NCBI GenBank assembly: GCA_002353485.1
Contig: DEJS01000007.1
Coordinates: 24,327-88,326 of the forward strand
DNA from: Prevotella sp. UBA2742
GTDB lineage: Bacteria > Bacteroidota > Bacteroidia > Bacteroidales > Bacteroidaceae
Reading direction: 5' to 3'
DNA: 64,000 bases
Program-made: the position numbers and the translations under genes
Notes under the pieces: model-generated
Database searches by the model: none
Told to the model about the DNA's origin: nothing
What the model saw: only the letters and a program-made list of their open reading frames with translations
Part shown: positions 43,170-51,242 of the stretch, piece after piece
Position numbering within the stretch: position 1 is the first letter of the stretch
Layout: every line of letters begins with the position of its first letter

Positions 43170-44279
43170 GTGAATTCGAAGAATCGACTCATAGGAATGA
43201 CTCCGTCAGAGCTGAAAGCTTTGGTCGGAGAGAAAGGTATGCCAGCCTTTACGGCTAAGCAGTTGTCTGGGTGGCTCTACGAGAAAAAAGTAGCCTCTAT
43301 CAGCGAGATGACTAACCTTTCGAAACAAAACCGGATGCTATTGGAACAGGACTACGAGGTGGGGCTGATGGCCCCCATCGATAGTCAGCGCTCTAAGGAC
43401 GGAACGATAAAGTATCTTTTCCCGGTCTGTTGTAACGACAATGTCAGCGGCCGTTTCGTGGAGACGGTGTTCATACCCGACCACGACCGTGCTACCTTGT
43501 GCGTGTCGTGCCAAGTAGGGTGTAAGATGAATTGCCTGTTCTGCCAGACGGGCAAGCAGGGCTGGCAGGGTAACCTGACGGCTGCCGACATACTGAACCA
43601 GATACTGGCTCTGCCCGAGCGTGAGCAGCTGACCAACATCGTCTTCATGGGTCAGGGCGAACCAATGGACAACCTCGATGCCGTACTGAGGGCTTGTGAG
43701 GTGCTTACGGCAGACTGGGGACTGGCATGGAGTCCGCGTCGCATTACGGTAAGTTCCGTGGGCGTGCATGGTAAGCTGAAGCGCTTCCTCGAGGCCAGCG
43801 AGTGCCACGTGGCCATCTCGATGCACTCTCCGCTGCATGAACAGCGTCAGCGGCTGATGCCTGCCGAGAAAGGCATGTCGTTGCAAGAGACGATAGAACT
43901 GCTACGTCACTATGACTTCAGCCATCAGCGACGCTGTTCGTTTGAGTATATCTGCTTTGGCGGTCTCAACGATTCGCCCACGTATGGTCGCGAGATAGTG
44001 CGCTTGTTGGCAGGCTTGGAGTGCCGTGTCAATCTCATCAGGTTCCATGAGATCCCAGACGTAGACTTGCCAGGCTCTGACGAGAAGCGTATGGAAGCCC
44101 TTCGTGACTATTTGACCGCCCACGGCATCTTTACTACCATCCGTGCCAGTCGAGGACAGGATATCTTTGCTGCCTGTGGGCTGCTTTCAACGGCCAGGCA
44201 GCAGGAAGCCCTCGCGGCCGGTGCTTCCGGCGTATCCGAAGAACAGAATAATGAAATCCCCGAAATAACGAAAGAATAA
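43170..44279 (+). CDS. rlmN: 23S rRNA (adenine-2503-C2)-methyltransferase
   Basis: This radical SAM enzyme methylates A2503 of 23S rRNA, and often A37 of some tRNAs. The protein has the cluster motif CQVGCKMNCLFC, with CxxxCxxC inside, then QTGKQGWQG and MGQGEPMDN. The C-terminal methyl-carrying Cys lies in DIFAACGLLS. The N-terminus is uncertain. GTG at 43170 gives 369 residues beginning VNSKNRLIGMT, which resembles the family's K-x-x-LLGMT start. ATG at 43197 would remove that. With GTG the mRNA would be nearly leaderless. Confidence 0.92.
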   Translation: MNSKNRLIGMTPSELKALVGEKGMPAFTAKQLSGWLYEKKVASISEMTNLSKQNRMLLEQDYEVGLMAPIDSQRSKDGTIKYLFPVCCNDNVSGRFVETVFIPDHDRATLCVSCQVGCKMNCLFCQTGKQGWQGNLTAADILNQILALPEREQLTNIVFMGQGEPMDNLDAVLRACEVLTADWGLAWSPRRITVSSVGVHGKLKRFLEASECHVAISMHSPLHEQRQRLMPAEKGMSLQETIELLRHYDFSHQRRCSFEYICFGGLNDSPTYGREIVRLLAGLECRVNLIRFHEIPDVDLPGSDEKRMEALRDYLTAHGIFTTIRASRGQDIFAACGLLSTARQQEALAAGASGVSEEQNNEIPEITKE

Positions 44280-44283
44280 CAAT

Positions 44284-45402
44284 ATGGAACAAGACAGAAA
44301 AATTCGTGTGGCCATCACGCATGGCGATACCAATGGCGTCGGCTATGAAGTCATCCTGAAGGCTTTTGCTGACCCTGCAATCTTAGAGCTGTGCACCCCT
44401 ATCATCTATGGCTCTCCCAAGATAGCCTCCTACCATCGTAAGGCGCTGAACCTGGAAACAGCGTTCAGCATCATCAGCAGTGCCGAGGAGGCCCGCGACG
44501 GGCGTGTCAATCTCCTGACGTGCTTTGACGATGAGATAAAGGTCGAACTGGGCCAGCCCTCGCTCGAGGCAGGACGTGCTGCGCTGATAGCCCTGGACAA
44601 GGCAATGACCGACTATCGTAGCGGCCTGTACGACGTTCTGGTGACGGCACCCATCAACAAAGCCACCATTCAGAGCCCGGGTTTCCAGTTCCCTGGACAT
44701 ACGGAGTACATTGAGACCAGCGTTGGCGAAGGCAAGAAGGCCATAATGATACTAATGAATGAAAACCTGCGTGTAGCGCTGGTGACAACGCACCTGCCCA
44801 TCCGTCAGGTGGCACAGGCTATCACTAAAGAAGCTATCATAGAGAAGGCTGCCATCTTCCACCAGAGTCTGAAGCGCGACTTCCGTATTTCAAATCCTCG
44901 TATAGCCGTACTGGCACTGAACCCTCATGCTGGCGACGACGGCGTGTTGGGCACTGAGGAGAAGGACATTATCAAGCCTGCCATCGACGAGCTGGCAGCG
45001 CAGGGCATTCAGGCCTTTGGACCCTATCCTGCTGACGGTTTCTTCGGCGCTGCCACCTACGAGCACTTTGACGGCGTGCTTGCTATGTATCATGACCAGG
45101 GCCTGGCACCGTTTAAGACCATCGCCAATGATACCGGTGTCAACTATACGGCCGGACTGCCCATTGTGCGTACCTCGCCCGACCATGGCACGGCATTCGA
45201 CATAGCAGGCCAGGGAAAGGCCGATGAGAACTCCATGCGTCAGGCCATCTATACCGCCATCGACATCTACCGTAATCGTATCAATTACGACGAGCCGCTG
45301 CAGAACCCTCTTCCCAAACTGTTTCACGAAAAGCGCGAGGATGGCGAGAAAGTGCGCTTTGCAGTCTTTAAGCCAGGCAAGAAAACGGAGCAGGAAAGTT
45401 AA
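44284..45402 (+). CDS. pdxA: 4-hydroxythreonine-4-phosphate dehydrogenase
   Basis: It oxidises 4-phosphohydroxy-L-threonine in pyridoxal phosphate synthesis. The 372-residue protein has the N-terminal ITHGDTNGVGYEVILKA, VTAPINKATIQ, the metal-site FPGHTEYIE and MYHDQGLAPFK. This is the DXP-dependent vitamin B6 route. It starts four bases after rlmN and is likely co-transcribed with it. Confidence 0.94.
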   Translation: MEQDRKIRVAITHGDTNGVGYEVILKAFADPAILELCTPIIYGSPKIASYHRKALNLETAFSIISSAEEARDGRVNLLTCFDDEIKVELGQPSLEAGRAALIALDKAMTDYRSGLYDVLVTAPINKATIQSPGFQFPGHTEYIETSVGEGKKAIMILMNENLRVALVTTHLPIRQVAQAITKEAIIEKAAIFHQSLKRDFRISNPRIAVLALNPHAGDDGVLGTEEKDIIKPAIDELAAQGIQAFGPYPADGFFGAATYEHFDGVLAMYHDQGLAPFKTIANDTGVNYTAGLPIVRTSPDHGTAFDIAGQGKADENSMRQAIYTAIDIYRNRINYDEPLQNPLPKLFHEKREDGEKVRFAVFKPGKKTEQES

Positions 45403-45441
45403 AAAACTGCCAAACTATGCCATAATGTCAGATTTTCTTTG

Positions 45442-45449
45442 TAACTTTG
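45442..45449 (+). promoter_or_regulatory. -7 box of the sigma-54 activator gene
   Basis: TAACTTTG lies 17 bases before the ATG at 45467. No clear -33 box is visible. Confidence 0.6.
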
Positions 45450-45466
45450 CAGCCCATTAGCAGAAA

Positions 45467-46699
45467 ATGAAGAGTACAGAACTACAGGGTATTAAGCAGC
45501 GCTATGGTATCGTGGGCAACTGCGAGGCCCTGAACCATGCGTTAGATGTCGCCTTACAGGTGGCACCTACCGACCTGTCTGTGCTCATCATCGGCGAGAG
45601 TGGCGTGGGCAAGGAAATTATTCCACGCGTCATTCACGACAACTCGCCCCGACGCCGCGAGAAGTATTTTGCTATTAACTGTGGCTCTATTCCTGAGGGT
45701 ACTATCGACTCTGAACTCTTCGGACACGTAAAAGGCTCGTTTACTGGTGCCATCAACGACTCGCCGGGATACTTCGGCGTGGCTAACAAAGGCACCTTGT
45801 TCCTTGACGAGGTAGGCGAGCTGCCGCTGGCCACACAGGCGCGTCTGCTGCGAGTACTGGAGACGGGCGAGTACATTCCTGTTGGAGGTACCGACATACG
45901 TAAGACCGATGTGCGCATCGTGGCAGCTACCAATGTCAACATCCGTCAGGCCATCAGCGAAGGCCGTTTCCGCGAGGACCTTTACTACCGCCTGAACTCC
46001 ATACCCATACAGATGCCTCCCCTGCGCGAGCGTGGCGATGACATCGTGCTGCTTTTCAGGCTCTTTGCCATGCAGATGGCCGAGAAGTACCGTATGGACA
46101 AGGTGGTGCTCTCTGACGACGCCAAGCAGTTGCTGATGCGCTATAAGTGGCCGGGCAATGTACGCCAGTTGAAGAACATCACCGAGCAGATAAGCATTCT
46201 GAGCCCTGAACGCCAGATATCTTCCGATGTCCTGGCCCGTTTCATTCCCCAGGACCAGGAGTCGACACAGTTGGCACCGCTGCATAACAGCAGCGACCAC
46301 AGCTTTGAGAATGAGCGCGAGATATTGTACAAAATACTTTTCGAGCTGCGTTCTAACGTGAACGACATGCGTCGCGAGGTGAGCACGCTGAAAAAGCAGA
46401 TAGAGGATGTCCAGATGAAGGGAGCCTCGCTGCAGCCTTCGTCCATCACCGCTACGTCTGCCGTGCCCACTATACCACCCATCGCCGTTACACCACGTGC
46501 CCTGGAGGATGCTGTGGCCGAGGAATATATTGACCCGGCCCCTGAACAGGAGAATCTTAACGTAAGCGACTGGAGCCGTCAGGCACTCGATAAGGCCCTT
46601 CAGCGCAATGGCGGCAACAGGAAGAAGGCCGCTCAGGAGTTAGGCATCAGCGACCGCACACTATATCGTAGACTAAAGCAATATGGATTGGATAAATAG
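45467..46699 (+). CDS. sigma-54-dependent transcriptional activator without receiver domain
   Basis: The 410-residue enhancer-binding protein starts almost directly with the AAA+ domain: Walker A GESGVGKEIIPRVIH, the sigma-54 contact loop GSFTGA (usual GAFTGA, Ala to Ser), and Walker B GTLFLDEVGELP. A coiled linker follows, then a Fis-type HTH (GGNRKKAAQELGISDRTLYRRLKQYG). With no receiver, PAS or GAF domain, its input is unclear; it may be controlled by expression or partner proteins. Its end overlaps lptE by 17 bases, so it is the first gene of a cell-envelope transcript. Confidence 0.92.
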   Translation: MKSTELQGIKQRYGIVGNCEALNHALDVALQVAPTDLSVLIIGESGVGKEIIPRVIHDNSPRRREKYFAINCGSIPEGTIDSELFGHVKGSFTGAINDSPGYFGVANKGTLFLDEVGELPLATQARLLRVLETGEYIPVGGTDIRKTDVRIVAATNVNIRQAISEGRFREDLYYRLNSIPIQMPPLRERGDDIVLLFRLFAMQMAEKYRMDKVVLSDDAKQLLMRYKWPGNVRQLKNITEQISILSPERQISSDVLARFIPQDQESTQLAPLHNSSDHSFENEREILYKILFELRSNVNDMRREVSTLKKQIEDVQMKGASLQPSSITATSAVPTIPPIAVTPRALEDAVAEEYIDPAPEQENLNVSDWSRQALDKALQRNGGNRKKAAQELGISDRTLYRRLKQYGLDK

Positions 46700-47204
46700 C
46701 AGCATACGCCCTACACTCGCCCTGGCACTTGTCGTCCTGCTGACGGCGTGCTCCGTAAGCTATAAGTTTAACGGTGCCAGCATCGACTACTCGAAGGTGA
46801 AGTCCATACAGATTGCAGAGTTCCCGCTGCGCACCAGCTACGTATGGGGCCCCATGGGACCTATGTTCAACAATCAGCTGAAAGACCAGTACGCCAGCCA
46901 TACCAAGCTGCAGCAGGTACGCCGCAACGGAGACCTGAAGCTGGAGGGCGAGATTACGCAGTATTCACAGCGCAACAAGTCGGTGTCGGCCGAGGGCTAT
47001 TCGGCCCAGGCCGAGCTCACCATGACGGTCAACGTGCGATTCACTAACAATACCAACCACAGCGAAGACTTCGAACGGCAGTTCACAGCCAGCCAGTCGT
47101 ACGAGACCACACAGTCGCTCAACGCCGTACAGGAAGAACTGGTCCGACTGATGGTAAAGGACATCTGCGACCAGATATTTAATGCTACAGTAGCCAACTG
47201 GTAG
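46683..47204 (+). CDS. lptE: LptE-family LPS assembly lipoprotein
   Basis: This outer-membrane lipoprotein plugs the LptD barrel during lipopolysaccharide insertion. The 173-residue protein has a signal ending LALVVLLTAC (Cys about residue 22), then SVSYKFNGASIDYSKVKSIQI, typical of the Bacteroidetes LptE family. A C-terminal helix follows. The start overlaps the end of the sigma-54 activator gene. lptD is not in the window. Confidence 0.85.
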   Translation: MDWINSSIRPTLALALVVLLTACSVSYKFNGASIDYSKVKSIQIAEFPLRTSYVWGPMGPMFNNQLKDQYASHTKLQQVRRNGDLKLEGEITQYSQRNKSVSAEGYSAQAELTMTVNVRFTNNTNHSEDFERQFTASQSYETTQSLNAVQEELVRLMVKDICDQIFNATVANW

Positions 47205-47211
47205 GAAGGTT

Positions 47212-47967
47212 ATGGAGATAAGAGAATACATACAACACCCCGAACTGATGGACCGTGACTCGCTTTATGAGCTGCGGTCGCTGTTGGCACAGTACCCTTA
47301 TTTCCAGACCATACGCCTGCTGCTGCTGCAGAACCTCTATCTGCTCCACGACCCGGACTTTGACGAAGAACTGCGTCGTGCAGCCATATACATGACCGAC
47401 CGTAAGGTCATATTCCAGCTCATAGAGGCCTTCCACTACCAGCTGACCCCCCAGCCGTCAGCCAGCCGTCAGCCGGCATCGGCCCACGACGGCGGCAGCC
47501 GCACAGAGACACTCATCGACAGCTTCCTGAACTCCATTCCCGACGACGCCTCGCCAGTGCATGAACACCGCAAGCCTACACCGGCAGATGCCGCAGTCGA
47601 CTACGTGGCATACCTGTTGGAGAGCCAGACCTTGCAGATGGACGACCACGACGGTCCGCAGCTGAAAGGGCACGACCTCATTGATACCTTCCTGGAGCAG
47701 GAACAAGGGCGCATCATACTGAACGACCTGCCGTCCGACACTATAGAGCTCCCCCCGCCAGTAAAAGACGACAGCAGCGACGACATTGGCGAAGAATACT
47801 TTACCGAGACCCTTGCGCGCATCTATATCAAACAAGGGCGCTACCAGAAGGCACTCGACGTCATCAGCCGCCTCAATCAGCAGCTGCCTCACAAGAATGC
47901 CTACTTCAGCGACCAGATACGATTCCTCGAGAAATTAATAATAAACAGTAATAAACAAAAAAATTAA
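47212..47967 (+). CDS. TPR-like protein of unknown function
   Basis: The 251-residue soluble protein begins MEIREYIQHPELMDRDSLYELRSLL, with helical N-terminal repeats. A low-complexity middle (PQPSASRQPASAHDGG) and a C-terminal TPR (EEYFTETLARIYIKQGRYQKALDVISRL) follow. In Bacteroidales a gene of this type commonly precedes secG, and it does here, with a 7-bp gap. It is probably co-transcribed with lptE and secG; a role in envelope biogenesis is only suggested by position. Confidence 0.72.
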   Translation: MEIREYIQHPELMDRDSLYELRSLLAQYPYFQTIRLLLLQNLYLLHDPDFDEELRRAAIYMTDRKVIFQLIEAFHYQLTPQPSASRQPASAHDGGSRTETLIDSFLNSIPDDASPVHEHRKPTPADAAVDYVAYLLESQTLQMDDHDGPQLKGHDLIDTFLEQEQGRIILNDLPSDTIELPPPVKDDSSDDIGEEYFTETLARIYIKQGRYQKALDVISRLNQQLPHKNAYFSDQIRFLEKLIINSNKQKN

Positions 47968-47974
47968 AACAACA

Positions 47975-48406
47975 ATGTACACGTTATTCGTAATTCTTAT
48001 CGTGATTGCAGCCGTACTGATGATTGGTATCGTGCTGATTCAAGAGTCGAAGGGTGGCGGTCTGTCGTCAAGCTTCGCAGGTTATAACCAGGTAGCAGGA
48101 GTCCGTAAGACCACCGACTTCATCGAGAAGGCCACCTGGAGTCTCGCCGCCATCATGGTCGTCATCAGCGTTGCATGCGCATGGGTAGCCCCCACGGCAT
48201 CTGCCGACCAGTCGGTCATGGAGAACGTAGAGAACCCTGTTACCAATCCGCACAACCTTCCCGGCTTCGGTGCAAGCCAGCAGAAAGACGCTGCTGCTCC
48301 TGCCGAGGGTGCTGCTGCTCCTGCCGAGGGTGCTGCTGCTCCTGCTGAGGCTCCCGCCGCAACAGAGGCACCTGCTGCTGAGGCTCCTGCCGCACCAGCC
48401 AAATAA
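47975..48406 (+). CDS. secG: preprotein translocase subunit SecG
   Basis: This small subunit of the SecYEG channel has two membrane helices. The first ~75 residues are canonical (VLIQESKGGGLSSSFAGYNQVAGVRKTTDFIEKATWSLA). The C-terminal third is an Ala/Pro/Glu-rich tail with repeated AAAPAEG, encoded by three near-identical 21-bp units at 48290-48352. The tail would be cytoplasmic or periplasmic depending on topology and varies among Bacteroidales. A terminator lies 55 bases downstream. Confidence 0.92.
   Translation: MYTLFVILIVIAAVLMIGIVLIQESKGGGLSSSFAGYNQVAGVRKTTDFIEKATWSLAAIMVVISVACAWVAPTASADQSVMENVENPVTNPHNLPGFGASQQKDAAAPAEGAAAPAEGAAAPAEAPAATEAPAAEAPAAPAK
48290..48352 (+). repeat. three 21-bp tandem units in secG
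   Basis: The unit GCTGCTGCTCCTGCCGAGGGT occurs three times head to tail, the last with substitutions. It is in frame and encodes AAAPAEG. Copy number changes would alter the tail length without a frameshift. Confidence 0.8.
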
Positions 48407-48461
48407 GTAGCCACGAAGAAACGTTCGTTCCGACAACGAAGCGTTTACCGTATAGGCATGA

Positions 48462-48493
48462 GGGGGTTCCCTTTAGTGGGAAGCCCCTTTTTC
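48462..48493 (+). terminator. terminator of the secG transcript
   Basis: GGGGTTCCC (48463-48471) pairs with GGGAAGCCCC (48478-48487) with one bulge and is followed by TTTTTCT. Confidence 0.75.
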
Positions 48494-48561
48494 TGAAAAC
48501 GCACCTCGCCTTTGGCACCATTTTACCAAAAGTCTGCTTTCACACTGTCTCCATAAAATAG

Positions 48562-48615
48562 AGTGAAGGCAAAGTGAAGGCAAAGTGAGAGCAAAGTGAG
48601 GGCAAGTGAGAACAA
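48562..48615. repeat. five ~11-bp tandem repeats upstream of the LUD gene
   Basis: AGTGAAGGCAA occurs twice, then AGTGAGAGCAA, AGTGAGGGCA and AGTGAGAACAA. The array occupies most of the leader region before the start at 48634. No promoter box was recognised within it. Confidence 0.75.
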
Positions 48616-48633
48616 AGAATAGAAAAATAAGGT

Positions 48634-49272
48634 ATGACACCACTTGAAGAAAGAAACCAGAAACTGGCAGAACGGCTGATAAAGAACCTGAACCGCCGCA
48701 ACATGGAGGCCTTATACTGTCCTACAGGCGAAGAGGCAGTGAAGAAGGTTTCGGAACTCATTACCGACGGAAGCACCGTGACGTGGGGCGGAACGGCAAC
48801 CGTCCGCGACCTTGGTATTCCGGAAGTGCTGAAAAACAGGGGTACGCTCGAAGTCCTCGACCGTGACACTGTGGATACGCCAGAGGCAAAGGAGGCCATG
48901 TATCTCAGGGCTTTCACGGCTGACGTGTATCTGACGAGTGCTAACGCGATTTCAGAAGACGGTGTTATTGTGAATATAGATGGCAACGGCAATCGTGTGG
49001 CAGCAATCACATGGGGGCCGAAAAAGGTCATCTTTGTTATTGGGCTCAACAAGGTAGCCCAGACTGCAGAGGCTGCTTTGGCCAGGGCGAGGGGTACGGC
49101 ATCGCCTATCAACGCCCAGCGCTTTGACATCAAGACTCCGTGCAGGATAGACGGCATGTGTCATAACTGCAACTCACCAGAGAGCATTTGCAGCTATGTC
49201 CACTTTCTGCGCAACAGCAGAAACAAGGGACGCCACGTGGTAGTGCTGGTCGGAGAGGATTTAGGATATTGA
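48634..49272 (+). CDS. LUD-domain protein (LutC/YkgG type)
   Basis: The 212-residue protein has the LUD fold signature: TWGGTATVRDLGIPEVL, then ADVYLTSANAISEDGVIVNIDGNGNRVAA and GPKKVIFVIGLNK. LutC-type proteins take part in lactate oxidation with LutA and LutB. Those partners are absent here, so it belongs to the stand-alone group, whose function is less certain. A Cys-rich C-terminal piece (MCHNCNSPESICSY) could bind metal. Immediately after its stop lies a flavin reductase remnant. Confidence 0.85.
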   Translation: MTPLEERNQKLAERLIKNLNRRNMEALYCPTGEEAVKKVSELITDGSTVTWGGTATVRDLGIPEVLKNRGTLEVLDRDTVDTPEAKEAMYLRAFTADVYLTSANAISEDGVIVNIDGNGNRVAAITWGPKKVIFVIGLNKVAQTAEAALARARGTASPINAQRFDIKTPCRIDGMCHNCNSPESICSYVHFLRNSRNKGRHVVVLVGEDLGY

Positions 49273-49283
49273 GGGCCAGGAAT

Positions 49284-49335
49284 ACGCCGATTATCGGCAT
49301 TTATGACTAAGACGGTCGGCCGGACGCGATGAGCG
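49284..49335 (+). pseudogene. remnant of a flavin reductase-like gene
   Basis: Read on the plus strand, this stretch translates as TPIIGIYD, a stop, then DGRPDAMSAA. It aligns with the segment LIIGTYDKDGRPNAMNAA of the intact flavin reductase gene at 53978. By eye about 80% of the 52 bases agree. Nothing recognisable remains on either side. It underlies the last ~15 codons of the EamA gene on the other strand. Confidence 0.55.
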
Positions 49336-50199
49336 CCGCTTGCCCAAGACGATTAGCAATACTGCAGAGAGTATGAGCAAGATGCCGATGACAAGTCGGA
49401 CGGTAAGTGATTCTTCGAATACCATTACGCCGATGGCTACGGCTGTCAGCGGCTCCAGGGCTCCCATAATGGCAGTAGGGGTGGCTCCTACCTCATGGAC
49501 GGCTATGGTCATGAATACCAGCGAGAGAACCGTTGGCACCAGGCCCAGCCAGCAGGCAAAGAACCATGCCCGGGGCGATGGAGGCAGCATCAGGCGTAGG
49601 TCGGGCGACGTCGTAGAATAGACAGCCAGTGCGAACATGCAGAACAGCAGCACGTAGAAGGTAAGCTTCAGTGATGACATGCGGATGCTCGACTGATTGA
49701 CCACTACGATATATATGGCGTAAGTGAGCGAGGAGACCATCACCAGCAGAATGCCCACGGTACTGAGAGTGACCCCTGTTCCACCGCGATAAAGCAAGGC
49801 GATGCCTGCCAATGCCAGGAGAATGGAATTGACGGTAACCAGCGTGACTCGCTCCTTGAAGAAAGCTGCCATGATGACCGCCACCATCACTGGATATACG
49901 AAAAGGATGGTGCTGGCGATTCCGGCATCCATGAAGTGGAAACTCTGATAATAGGTAATGCTCGATGCAGCAAAGAGCAGCCCTAAAGAGCCCAGCACCT
50001 TTGTCTCCTGAAGATTGATGCGGAACGACTTACGCTCGGCGACAAGCATAGCCCCCAGCATCAGTACTGCCATCGAGAAACGATAGAACAGGACAGAGGA
50101 GGTGTTCACCCCTTCTGCATAGAGCGGTAGTGCACCAAACGGATTGGTGCCATAACAGATTGCAGCCAGTATGCCGCAGATGATTCCTTTGTGTTTCAT
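49291..50199 (-). CDS. EamA/DMT-family transporter
   Basis: The 302-residue inner-membrane protein has ten helices in two EamA repeats. The first starts at GIICGILAAICYGTNPFGALPLY and the second near GILLVMVSSLTYAIYIVVVN. VGATPTAIMGALEPLTAVAIGVMVFEESLT is the typical second-repeat end. The substrate is unknown. The basic C-terminal tail KRRSSRPADRLSHKCR is encoded antisense to a flavin reductase remnant, so the original stop was probably lost and the tail acquired. An SMR transporter remnant lies directly upstream. Confidence 0.87.
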   Translation of the reverse strand: MKHKGIICGILAAICYGTNPFGALPLYAEGVNTSSVLFYRFSMAVLMLGAMLVAERKSFRINLQETKVLGSLGLLFAASSITYYQSFHFMDAGIASTILFVYPVMVAVIMAAFFKERVTLVTVNSILLALAGIALLYRGGTGVTLSTVGILLVMVSSLTYAIYIVVVNQSSIRMSSLKLTFYVLLFCMFALAVYSTTSPDLRLMLPPSPRAWFFACWLGLVPTVLSLVFMTIAVHEVGATPTAIMGALEPLTAVAIGVMVFEESLTVRLVIGILLILSAVLLIVLGKRRSSRPADRLSHKCR

Positions 50200-50208
50200 T
50201 CTAAATAA

Positions 50209-50313
50209 TTAGCGTCCTTTTAGTCTACCTACGAACACGGCACCGACGGCTCCGATGCCCGTCCATACTGTATAGGCCGTGCCTATCGGGAGTGTCTGCG
50301 TGGCTTTCCGTTG
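50209..50313 (-). pseudogene. remnant of an SMR-type (SugE/EmrE-like) transporter gene
   Basis: The minus strand encodes TLPIGTAYTVWTGIGAVGAVFVGRLKGR before a stop. This matches the central loop and third helix of small multidrug resistance proteins (consensus PLGTAYAVWTGIGAVG). An intact SMR is about 105 residues; only about 30 recognisable residues remain, with no start codon and an upstream in-frame stop. It lies ten bases upstream of the EamA start, on the same strand. Confidence 0.6.
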
Positions 50314-50383
50314 TTTTTTTCGGACGAGAATCAACTTTTGTTAATTGTTGGCACAAAAGTAGTCAAAATCGGGCAGAAAAGAG

Positions 50384-50391
50384 TAACTTTG
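50384..50391 (+). promoter_or_regulatory. -7 box of the 50431-51988 gene group
   Basis: TAACTTTG lies 39 bases before the ATG at 50431 and excludes the longer reading from 50311. No good -33 box is visible. Confidence 0.55.
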
Positions 50392-50430
50392 CAAGAGAAT
50401 TTTGCAATTAAAACAGAGTTTAAGGAAACG

Positions 50431-50961
50431 ATGAACGAATTTGAAGAAAAACTGCACGGGGACTTGCATCAGTTCCTTCTGTCAATGAAGGAGGTTGACG
50501 AACGGCTACCAGAGTGTCCTGACGTGGAAGATAAATGGGAGGCGATAGCCAAGGCATACGTTCCCGACGGCATCAGGGAGTTTCAAGACTATCCTTCGGC
50601 ATCCCTCGGCTGGATGATGTATATCGGTATGGCCGTGGCAAAACTGTGGGATACGGAATGGGACATCTACTCCAAGCTCGACGACCTCTATGCCTATCTG
50701 CGCGACAAAAGAGGCTACGATTCGATGGACGAATATATCCGCGAAGAAGTGCTGCAATTGACGGGTGTTGACTATACCGTACTGGAGAAACTGGTTGGCG
50801 AGTGTGCGTCACGGGTATACAATGCCCTGATGCACCAGCGCATCGAGCCTGGCACCAAGGAGGCTTTCAACGCCTACGTATCCTGTCTGCATCAGCTCTA
50901 CCTGATGGGAGCAGCCATGCAACTGAAGCGTATGGGCTATCACATGACGAAGATGAGTTGA
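50431..50961 (+). CDS. conserved hypothetical protein
   Basis: The 176-residue acidic, helical, soluble-looking protein starts MNEFEEKLHGDLHQFLLSM. A hydrophobic stretch (SLGWMMYIGMAVAKLWD, about residues 67-83) is too short and amphipathic to be confidently a membrane span. I recall similar proteins in Bacteroidales but no functional name. Its stop overlaps the DUF1294 start as TGATG, and that gene in turn overlaps the hydrolase gene. Confidence 0.68.
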   Translation: MNEFEEKLHGDLHQFLLSMKEVDERLPECPDVEDKWEAIAKAYVPDGIREFQDYPSASLGWMMYIGMAVAKLWDTEWDIYSKLDDLYAYLRDKRGYDSMDEYIREEVLQLTGVDYTVLEKLVGECASRVYNALMHQRIEPGTKEAFNAYVSCLHQLYLMGAAMQLKRMGYHMTKMS

Positions 50962-51242
50962 TGAACGACCAGAGCTTCCTACATATCGCCCTTATTTACC
51001 TCGCTGTCATCAATTTGGTGACTTTCTTCGTGTATGGCATTGACAAGTGGAAGGCGAAGAAGTCCAAGTGGCGTGTTCCTGAAGCTACTTTGCTGGGATT
51101 GGCTGTCGTTGGTGGCAGCATCGGAGCATGGCTGGGCATGAAGACCTGGCATCACAAGACACTTCATAAGAAGTTCAAAGATGGCGTACCGGCCATCATA
51201 ATCGCTCAACTTTTAATCGCTGGTTATATTCTCTATCAATGA
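50961..51242 (+). CDS. DUF1294 membrane protein
   Basis: The 93-residue inner-membrane protein has two to three helices and the family motif FFVYGIDKWKAKKSKWRVPEATLL. GGSIGAWLGMKTWHHKTLHKKF is another conserved block. Function is unknown. The start MNDQSFLHIALIYLAV is chosen from the one-base overlap with the preceding stop. Its own stop overlaps the next start as ATGA. Confidence 0.85.
   Translation: MNDQSFLHIALIYLAVINLVTFFVYGIDKWKAKKSKWRVPEATLLGLAVVGGSIGAWLGMKTWHHKTLHKKFKDGVPAIIIAQLLIAGYILYQ

Noticed and set aside
50311..50430. N-terminal extension of the hypothetical protein starting at 50431
   Set aside because: The extra 40 codons include the -7 promoter box and overlap the SMR remnant on the other strand.
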